In this document: in pieces, positions 7,026-12,121 of the stretch
Layout of the letters: every line of letters begins with the position of its first letter
Position numbering within the stretch: the stretch's first letter is position 1
From: Actinomycetota bacterium
GTDB lineage: Bacteria > Actinomycetota > Humimicrobiia > Humimicrobiales > Humimicrobiaceae
Direction: 5' to 3'
Assembly (NCBI GenBank): GCA_016783995.1
Contig: JADHVN010000034.1
Coordinates: 1 to 12,121 of the forward strand
Length of the DNA stretch: 12,121 bases
Position numbers and translations under genes: made by a program
The notes under the pieces: generated by a model
What the model was told of the DNA's origin: nothing
The model's input: only the letters and a program-made list of their open reading frames with translations
The model's database searches: none

Positions 7026-7949
7026 ATGATTATTGACACTGAGGTACATGTATTTTGTAAGATTAATTATCTAGGGGATGTAGATCTGCAGTATTCCCCT
7101 GAACTATTAGTTGCCGAGATGGACAATGCAGGGGTAGATAAGGGTATTATAATTAGTTATGAGATGAAAGATGTAGGATACATTTTAGGAATGTATGGAA
7201 AAGATGTATTCTACAGAAGAATAATTAATAAAGAATATTTCGTACATGCATTTAAAAAATTTCCCAATAGATTTATATGGTTTACCTATGGATTTGATCC
7301 CAATAATAAAGACTATCTGGATATAGTGAAAGAAGACGTTTCAAATGGTGCAAGTGGTATTAAACTATTGCCATCTACTACTGGTTTTACTATGGATGAT
7401 AAAAGATTGTTGCCTCTTTTTAAATATTGTGAAAAAGAAAAACTACCTATAAGTTTAGCAAATGAGTACTGGAATTACCTAGATAGACCACCTCATACTA
7501 AAGATTTTAGCAGATATTGTGCTCCGATTCACAGAATTATTGAAGAATATAATATAAACTGGATTTTAAATCATCTTGGCTGCTTTAACTGGACAGATGA
7601 ATTTCCTCACCCCTGTGGTTCAGTAAAAAGAGGCGAGATATTTAAAAACTTAGATGAATTTGCAAAATTAATGGCTCATTCCAATGTATGGACGCAAAAT
7701 GCTTATATTGTTGGCTATTTTAGAGATGAAGAGTACCCGTATCCCACTGCTCATAAATTACAGAAGCGTTTAATAGATGAAATAGGCATAGATAAATTCA
7801 TATTTGCAACAGACTGGCCATGGACTGAGCGTATATGTAAATACAAACAACAAGTTGATATGATAAGAAATGCAGATTATTTAACAGAAGAAGATAAAGA
7901 AAAATTTCTGAGTAGAAATGTTGCAAAATTTCTGAATTTAGCTGTTTAA
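7026..7949 (+). CDS. Amidohydrolase-2 family TIM-barrel protein, module copy 1
   Basis: 307-residue metal-dependent TIM barrel of the COG2159/Amidohydro_2 family (decarboxylases, hydratases and lactone hydrolases). It opens with IDTEVH (Glu6, His8), has GIKLLP (about 115-120), LNHLG (His183) and ATDWP (Asp263). The E-x-H, H, D ligand set is like gamma-resorcylate decarboxylase (Glu8, His10, His164, Asp287) rather than the H-x-H hydrolases. Strand 4, usually ending in a His-rich segment, reads LANEYWN here. AAGGAG lies 6 bases before the ATG. It lies 55 bases after the small protein and 19 bases before the second isomerase. In this sugar context, lactone hydrolysis or an acid or sugar-acid decarboxylation are the likeliest roles, and I cannot choose between them. 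Confidence 0.78.
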   Translation: MIIDTEVHVFCKINYLGDVDLQYSPELLVAEMDNAGVDKGIIISYEMKDVGYILGMYGKDVFYRRIINKEYFVHAFKKFPNRFIWFTYGFDPNNKDYLDIVKEDVSNGASGIKLLPSTTGFTMDDKRLLPLFKYCEKEKLPISLANEYWNYLDRPPHTKDFSRYCAPIHRIIEEYNINWILNHLGCFNWTDEFPHPCGSVKRGEIFKNLDEFAKLMAHSNVWTQNAYIVGYFRDEEYPYPTAHKLQKRLIDEIGIDKFIFATDWPWTERICKYKQQVDMIRNADYLTEEDKEKFLSRNVAKFLNLAV

Positions 7950-7968
7950 TTTTAAGGAAAGGAAAACA

Positions 7969-9402
7969 ATGGAGAGGCTAAAAATAGCTCTAATTGCTGG
8001 AGCAATAGCCGGGTCAATGACAAATTTTTCAGATGAAGGACCAAAAATTTATTCTAAATACCAGAAGGATTTGTGTAAGTTGTCAGAAGAACTTGATTTT
8101 GATCTTACTATTTATAAAGATATTATAACAACAGAGAAAAAAGCAATGGAAATTAGAAAAGAAATAGACAGCAAAGATTTTGATTTTATTCTCCTTTTTC
8201 AACCAGTTTATATATCAGGGGATATAGTTTTTGAACTTATGAAAACTAAAGCACATTTTGGACTATGGGCACCTGAAGAACCTTCAAAGGAAGGCTCTCT
8301 CCCACTTGCCTCATTTGTATGTCTTGCTCAAAATGCTTCGATTGCTGGTCATTGTTTTAAAGACAGTAAGAAAAAATTTAAATGGTTTTTTGGTAATGTA
8401 AAAAGTAAATACTTCAAACCAAGATTTGAAATAACCGTAAAAGCACTAACTGCTGTAAAGAATTTAAAAGATGCTAAAGTAGGTCAGATAGGTAAGATTG
8501 CCGATGGTTTTAGAGGCATGTATTATGATGAAAGGGAAATATATAAAACTTTGGGAATTAATGTTGTAAGAGGTATTGAAATAGAAGATGTGCTAGCTGA
8601 AGCTGAAAAAGTTGATGAAAAGCTAGTTAAAGCAGAAGTAGATAGAATTTACTCGGCCTGTTCAAAAATAAGAGTTGATGATATAAAAATAATTGATTCA
8701 GTAAAATTATATCTTGCCATCAAAAAAATATGCAAGGAAAATAATTTTAAAGCAGTTGCACTTTCTTGTTTGCCTAAAATAAGAGTTCTTAAGAATATGG
8801 TTACTTGTCTAACCAATTCCTTGCTAGATTCAATTGGAATTCCTTCAGCATGTGAAGGAGATATTTTAAGTGCAATATCTATGCTTATCTTAAATATCTT
8901 ATCAGGTAAGCCTACAGCAGTGATGGACCTACCTGCATTTGATGGTAAAGATAATTCTATACTCCTATGGCATTGCGGGTCAGCTCCATTTGAGATGGCA
9001 GATAGTCGTGGTGTTATTTGTAGAAAGCATTATGTTACTGATTTTGCCAAGCCACCTTTTGACGAACTTGGACCAATTACAGATATGATATATCCAGAAA
9101 GTAATATAACAGTTTTCAGATTTACTGGAGAATCTGATTTCTTTTATTACTTTGAAGGCAAAACTTTTAATGAAGGTAAAAAATCCTGGGATGGCAGCCG
9201 TGGTTGGGTAAAGGAACTTAAATTATATGATAAGCCTATTAAAGCAATTGATCTTGTAAATACAATTTTTACAAATAACATACAACATCATTTCCCAATA
9301 GTACTAAAAAGCGTTGGTAAGTATATTAAAGAATTTGCTTATTGGCTCGATTTAAAAAAGATAAAAAGAATAGAATATGATGATAGTCTGGATGTAGATT
9401 AA
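7969..9402 (+). CDS. L-fucose isomerase-like protein, module copy 2
   Basis: 477-residue paralogue of the protein at 5218, about 70% identical by eye, with a four-residue insertion after the AGA motif near the N-terminus (AGAIAGSMTNF). The metal-site pattern is kept: Glu296, Asp320 (spacing 24) and His440/His441. The copy-1 segment CWPKLWDFN is changed to CLPKIRVLK here; this lies before the catalytic Glu and lost both Trp, so it may alter substrate choice. AAGGAAAGG sits before the ATG, and only 19 bases separate it from the upstream amidohydrolase, so co-transcription is likely. Stretches matching copy 1 without any base change suggest recent duplication or gene conversion. Expected to be an aldose-ketose isomerase on a related sugar. 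Confidence 0.82.
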   Translation: MERLKIALIAGAIAGSMTNFSDEGPKIYSKYQKDLCKLSEELDFDLTIYKDIITTEKKAMEIRKEIDSKDFDFILLFQPVYISGDIVFELMKTKAHFGLWAPEEPSKEGSLPLASFVCLAQNASIAGHCFKDSKKKFKWFFGNVKSKYFKPRFEITVKALTAVKNLKDAKVGQIGKIADGFRGMYYDEREIYKTLGINVVRGIEIEDVLAEAEKVDEKLVKAEVDRIYSACSKIRVDDIKIIDSVKLYLAIKKICKENNFKAVALSCLPKIRVLKNMVTCLTNSLLDSIGIPSACEGDILSAISMLILNILSGKPTAVMDLPAFDGKDNSILLWHCGSAPFEMADSRGVICRKHYVTDFAKPPFDELGPITDMIYPESNITVFRFTGESDFFYYFEGKTFNEGKKSWDGSRGWVKELKLYDKPIKAIDLVNTIFTNNIQHHFPIVLKSVGKYIKEFAYWLDLKKIKRIEYDDSLDVD

Positions 9403-9431
9403 TTAAGTGAATTAAAAATAGGAGGAATAAA

Positions 9432-9734
9432 ATGATTACTATAATTTATGCATATAGCTTAAAAAAGGATACAGATGTTGAAGAGTTTAAGAAATGGTCT
9501 GTAGAAGAAGATCAAAAAACTGTAAGAAGTTTTAAAAGTGTTGAAAGTTTTGAGGTAAATTTAATTAAGGGCCTAGAACAAAATTTTAATGTATTCGAAG
9601 TTATTAAGGTTGATAGTTGGGAAAGATGGAGAGAGATTAATAATTTACCTGAAATGAAAAAACTAAAGCCTAAATTTAAGGAATTTGTGGATAAAAGTTC
9701 TGTTGTAAAATTTTATGGGGAAAAAATTGAATAG
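9432..9734 (+). CDS. HapK/REDY-like small dimeric alpha/beta-barrel protein, module copy 2
   Basis: 100 residues, paralogous to 6668-6970 over the full length. Shared are the Y-x-LK-x-x-T/D opening, KKWS, the VIKVDSWERWREI block and the closing FYGEKIE. A strong AGGAGG site lies 7 bases before the ATG, confirming the start, and this in turn fixes the start of copy 1. It lies 29 bases after the isomerase. The middle (about residues 40-57) is less conserved between copies than the two ends, which hints at a substrate-facing or surface region. No catalytic residue can be named. Confidence 0.65.
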   Translation: MITIIYAYSLKKDTDVEEFKKWSVEEDQKTVRSFKSVESFEVNLIKGLEQNFNVFEVIKVDSWERWREINNLPEMKKLKPKFKEFVDKSSVVKFYGEKIE

Positions 9735-9781
9735 AAATAATTATATTATTTTCTATCAATTCTAATTAGAAGGGGATAATT

Positions 9782-10699
9782 GTGATAATTGATACTGAAA
9801 CTCACTTAATTACAAGGTTGGATTACTTGGGTAAAATAGATTTAGAATATTCTCCAGAGCTTTTAATAGCTGAGATGGATAATGCTGGAGTTGATAAAGC
9901 TGTTATAATAGGCTATGAAATGAAAGATGTAAAATGGGTTATGGAATTGGGAGGAAAAGATGTAAGATATAGAAGAATAATCAACAAAGAATATTATATA
10001 AATGCATATAAAAAATATCCTAATAGATTTATCTGGTTTACTTATGGATTTGATCCAAATAATAAAAATTATTTAGATATAGTAAAAGAAGATGTATCAA
10101 TTGGTGCAGGAGGTATTAAATTATTACCAGCTGTTACTGGTTTTACTATGGATGATAAGAGACTTATACCACTTTTTAAATATTGTGAGAGGCAAAAACT
10201 TCCTGTACTTTTAGGAAATGAATATTGGAATTATTTAGAAAGACCTCCACATACTGATGATTTTTTTAAATATTGCACCCCAATTCATAAAATAATGGAT
10301 GAGTATGAAATTAACTGGCTTTTAACACATTTAGGTTGTGCAAATCATACAAATGAATATCCTCATCCCTATGGTAAGGTTAAAAAAGATGAAATTTTTA
10401 AAAATTTAGAGGAATTAAATAGGTTAATGTCTCATCCTAATGTGTGGATGGAAAATGCTTATACAGTTGCATATTTTAGAGATGAGGAATATCCATATCC
10501 TACTCTGCAAAAATTATTAAAACGATATATAAATGAAATAGGAATAGACAAATTTGTATTTGCTACTGATTGGCCCTATACTGAGAATTTTTGTAAATAT
10601 AAGCAGCAAATAGAATTGATAAGAAATGCAGATTACCTGTCAGATAAGGAAAAAGAAAAATTTCTAAGTAAAAATGTAGAGAAATATTTAAATTTTTAA
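9782..10699 (+). CDS. Amidohydrolase-2 family TIM-barrel protein, module copy 2
   Basis: 305 residues from a GTG with AGAAGGGG ending 6 bases upstream. All metal-site positions fall at exactly the same numbers as in copy 1: Glu6 and His8 (IDTETH), His183 (LTHLG) and Asp263 (ATDWP), so no insertion or deletion separates them. Shared family segments include GFDPNNK, GIKLLPAVTGFTMDDKRL and NEYWNYLERPPH. Base composition is more AT-rich than in copy 1 at matched positions. It ends the second module; MT-3 starts 76 bases later. Same functional range as copy 1 (decarboxylase or lactonase type), with substrate unknown. Confidence 0.78.
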   Translation: MIIDTETHLITRLDYLGKIDLEYSPELLIAEMDNAGVDKAVIIGYEMKDVKWVMELGGKDVRYRRIINKEYYINAYKKYPNRFIWFTYGFDPNNKNYLDIVKEDVSIGAGGIKLLPAVTGFTMDDKRLIPLFKYCERQKLPVLLGNEYWNYLERPPHTDDFFKYCTPIHKIMDEYEINWLLTHLGCANHTNEYPHPYGKVKKDEIFKNLEELNRLMSHPNVWMENAYTVAYFRDEEYPYPTLQKLLKRYINEIGIDKFVFATDWPYTENFCKYKQQIELIRNADYLSDKEKEKFLSKNVEKYLNF

Positions 10700-10727
10700 C
10701 ATGTTAATTAATGAAAATGAAGATATT

Positions 10728-10762
10728 AAAAAGTTTTAATATTTATAAAATATCAACTTTTT
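10728..10762 (+). terminator. AT-rich hairpin after the second module, weak terminator candidate
   Basis: AAAAAGTT (10728-10735) pairs with AACTTTTT (10755-10762) and, inside a small internal loop, ATATTT (10739-10744) pairs with AAATAT (10748-10753). The 3' arm ends in five T. The stem is almost all A-T and so weak; in DNA this AT-rich it may be chance. It runs into the alternative TTG at 10761. Confidence 0.3.
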
Positions 10763-10775
10763 GAGAAATATTCAG

Positions 10776-11870
10776 ATGGAAGTAAATGAATTTCTAACAT
10801 ATAAAGGTGAACCTGATATAGAGAGATTGAAAAGAGCTATGAGAGGTGAAGTTGTAGATAGAGTTCCTAATGTGGAAATACTAATAGAAGATAAAATAGT
10901 AGAGAAATTATTAGGAAGATTTGCTGGTAATACTTTGGCAGTAGGAGCTAACATTGGAAAAGAGATAGTAGATCCAGATAAAATAAGACCAATGTTTCCA
11001 AAGGATTATATAAATATATGTAATTTAATTGGACAAGATACTCTTATACTAGAGGCTGGATGGACTCCTTTTAAAATGATTGATAGAGAGGGGAAAATAG
11101 TTCCAATATCAGGTAAACCAGTAAAAAATAGAAAAGATTTTGATAGACTAATTATGCCTACTGAAGCTGATATAGAGTCTAAAATAAAATATGTAAAAGA
11201 ATATAAAGAGGCTATAAAAGGAACAAGATTAGGAGTAGGCATAACTTATGCCTGGTTTGTATTAACTATTAGCGAATTTTTAATGGAGCTTAATGATTTT
11301 ATGATACAGATTTATGAGGATCCTACATTTATTGAGTATATGTTTGAAGTTAGTACTGAGTACTGGGTAAAATTTTCTAAAGAACTTGTAGCCGCTGGTA
11401 TAGATTGGGTAGCAACTGCTGATGATCTGGCTTTTAAGTCTGGACTCTTTATTCCACCTGGCATTTTAAAAAAATTGTGGTTTTCAAGATATAAAAGAAT
11501 ATTAGAACCTATAAAAGATGCAAATATTCCGGTACTGTTTCATAGTGATGGTAAAATAGATGAGATTATACCATGGATTATTGAGTTTGGAGTGGATGCA
11601 TTAAACCCCATGGATCCTTATTGCATAGATTATAGGGAATATAAAAGAAAATATGGGGATAAGATAGCTTTATGGGGAAATATAGATATAGAGTTTCCCC
11701 TATCTAAAGGTACTCCTGATGATATTGAGAAAGATGTTAAAACGCATATGGATGCATTGAAACCTGGATATGGTTATATTTGTAGTTCCTCTCATTCCAT
11801 AGTTAATTATATTCCTTATGAAAATTTTGTTGCTTTTATTAATGCAATTCATGAATATGGAAGATATTAA
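10776..11870 (+). CDS. URO-D-fold methyltransferase, MtaA/CmuA-like, copy 3 (MT-3)
   Basis: 364 residues from ATG 10776 (GAGAAA 7 bases upstream); a TTG at 10761 would add five residues but overlaps a hairpin and lacks a ribosome binding site. More diverged from MT-1 and MT-2 than they are from each other, yet it keeps PDIERL-x-RAM-x-GE-x-VDRVPN, NTLA, ADDLAFKSGLFIPP, FHSDGKIDEI (His256, Asp258), GNIDIEFPLSKGTP and SSHSIVNYIP-x-EN. The position of MT-1 Cys303 is Trp here (LWGNIDIEF). In the mid-region it has GITYAWFVLTISEFLMEL where MT-1 and MT-2 have a YGCI motif ending in YEF, so the pocket probably differs. It closes the run of paralogues and precedes the aldolase gene by 120 bases. Methyltransferase or demethylase role inferred from family. 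Confidence 0.82.
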   Translation: MEVNEFLTYKGEPDIERLKRAMRGEVVDRVPNVEILIEDKIVEKLLGRFAGNTLAVGANIGKEIVDPDKIRPMFPKDYINICNLIGQDTLILEAGWTPFKMIDREGKIVPISGKPVKNRKDFDRLIMPTEADIESKIKYVKEYKEAIKGTRLGVGITYAWFVLTISEFLMELNDFMIQIYEDPTFIEYMFEVSTEYWVKFSKELVAAGIDWVATADDLAFKSGLFIPPGILKKLWFSRYKRILEPIKDANIPVLFHSDGKIDEIIPWIIEFGVDALNPMDPYCIDYREYKRKYGDKIALWGNIDIEFPLSKGTPDDIEKDVKTHMDALKPGYGYICSSSHSIVNYIPYENFVAFINAIHEYGRY

Positions 11871-11990
11871 TAAGTAATAGAATAGATATAAAATATGTGA
11901 TAAATAAACTATTAATATGAATTTAATTTAATTTTAGGATATGATAAATATAAATAATAAAAAATATTTAAAATAGTATTGAGGTAATAA
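11871..11990 (+). other. 120-base AT-rich gap between MT-3 and the aldolase
   Basis: More than 80% A+T by eye. I see no gene, no clear terminator hairpin and no convincing -35/-10 pair. GAGG at 11981-11984 is the ribosome binding site for the ATG at 11991, with a 6-base spacer. Confidence 0.5.
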
Positions 11991-12121
11991 ATGGTAGATA
12001 TAAAAAACATCAGAAAATCAATATGTGAGATAGGGAAAATACTCTTTGACAGAGAGCTTACCGACTCATCAGGAGGAAATATCTCAGTAAGGGATGGAGA
12101 TAAGATATATGTCAGTCCCAA
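11991..12121 (+). CDS. Class II aldolase, L-fuculose/rhamnulose-phosphate aldolase-like (3' partial)
   Basis: The 43 complete codons start MVDIKNIRKSICEIGK and contain LTDSSGGNISVR and DKIYVSP, the N-terminal hallmark of the class II aldolase/adducin family (phosphate-binding G-N-x-S segment). Members cleave L-fuculose-1-phosphate, L-rhamnulose-1-phosphate or related ketose phosphates to dihydroxyacetone phosphate and an aldehyde, or act as epimerases on L-ribulose-5-phosphate. The zinc-ligand histidines lie beyond the window edge, so the subfamily cannot be settled. The ATG has a good GAGG site. Following the isomerases, it fits the cleavage step of a deoxysugar pathway. Confidence 0.8.
   Translation, partial: MVDIKNIRKSICEIGKILFDRELTDSSGGNISVRDGDKIYVSP

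Larger units (their letters stand above)
5218..10699 (+). repeat. Tandem duplication of a three-gene module (isomerase, small protein, amidohydrolase)
   Basis: Genes at 5218-6639, 6668-6970 and 7026-7949 are repeated in the same order and strand at 7969-9402, 9432-9734 and 9782-10699. Distances from the isomerase start are nearly the same in both copies: 1450 and 1463 bases to the small protein, 1808 and 1813 to the amidohydrolase. The proteins are clearly paralogous pairs, but intergenic DNA has diverged. Confidence 0.95.

Noticed and set aside
10761..10775. TTG start at 10761 for MT-3
   Set aside because: No ribosome binding site, and it falls on the 3' arm of a hairpin; ATG 10776 is the better start, though not certain.
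1719..11870. URO-D-fold genes as haem-pathway uroporphyrinogen decarboxylase (HemE)
   Set aside because: Three copies with MtaA/CmuA-type motifs among sugar genes, and no other tetrapyrrole gene, do not fit HemE.
11912..12121. Minus-strand reading frame at the right edge
   Set aside because: It covers the class II aldolase start, whose translated motifs and ribosome binding site clearly support the + strand.

Overview
The window is an AT-rich (roughly 30% GC by eye), densely packed stretch of a bacterial accessory or catabolic region. All supported genes lie on the + strand with short gaps. Good Shine-Dalgarno sites, frequent TTG and GTG starts, and anaerobe-type methyltransferase genes suggest a low-GC anaerobic Firmicute (Clostridia or Halanaerobiales type). 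That assignment is inference; there is no rRNA or marker gene here to confirm it.

Layout. (1) 1-1282: a 5'-truncated MttB-superfamily methyltransferase of the non-pyrrolysine type. (2) 1318-3844: an L-rhamnose mutarotase (RhaM family), a uroporphyrinogen-decarboxylase-fold (MtaA/CmuA-like) methyltransferase (MT-1), and a TIM-barrel sugar isomerase resembling RhaI-type L-rhamnose isomerase. (3) 3845-3957: a gap with a perfect 8-bp-arm palindrome overlapping a candidate promoter, followed by MT-2 (3958-5064). (4) 5218-10699: two tandem copies of a three-gene module, each with an L-fucose-isomerase-like protein, a ~100-residue HapK/REDY-like small protein and an amidohydrolase-2-family TIM barrel. 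(5) 10776-11870: the more diverged MT-3. (6) 11991-end: the start of a class II (fuculose/rhamnulose-phosphate type) aldolase, cut by the window edge.

How it may work together. Mutarotase, two types of aldose-ketose isomerase and a class II aldolase are the usual parts of 6-deoxyhexose (rhamnose/fucose) catabolism. Interleaving them with three paralogous URO-D-fold methyltransferases and an MttB homologue is not usual. My main hypothesis is anaerobic use of methylated (for example O-methylated) deoxysugars or related methylated polyols, where the methyl group is passed to a corrinoid or other acceptor and the freed sugar is isomerised and cleaved. No corrinoid protein, sugar kinase, transporter or regulator is in the window, so the proposal rests on gene content and active-site residues only. 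The two module copies may serve two related substrates.

I see no tRNA, rRNA, CRISPR, IS element or recognisable riboswitch. No gap without a gene exceeds 153 bases. The minus-strand reading frames are all shadows of the + strand genes.
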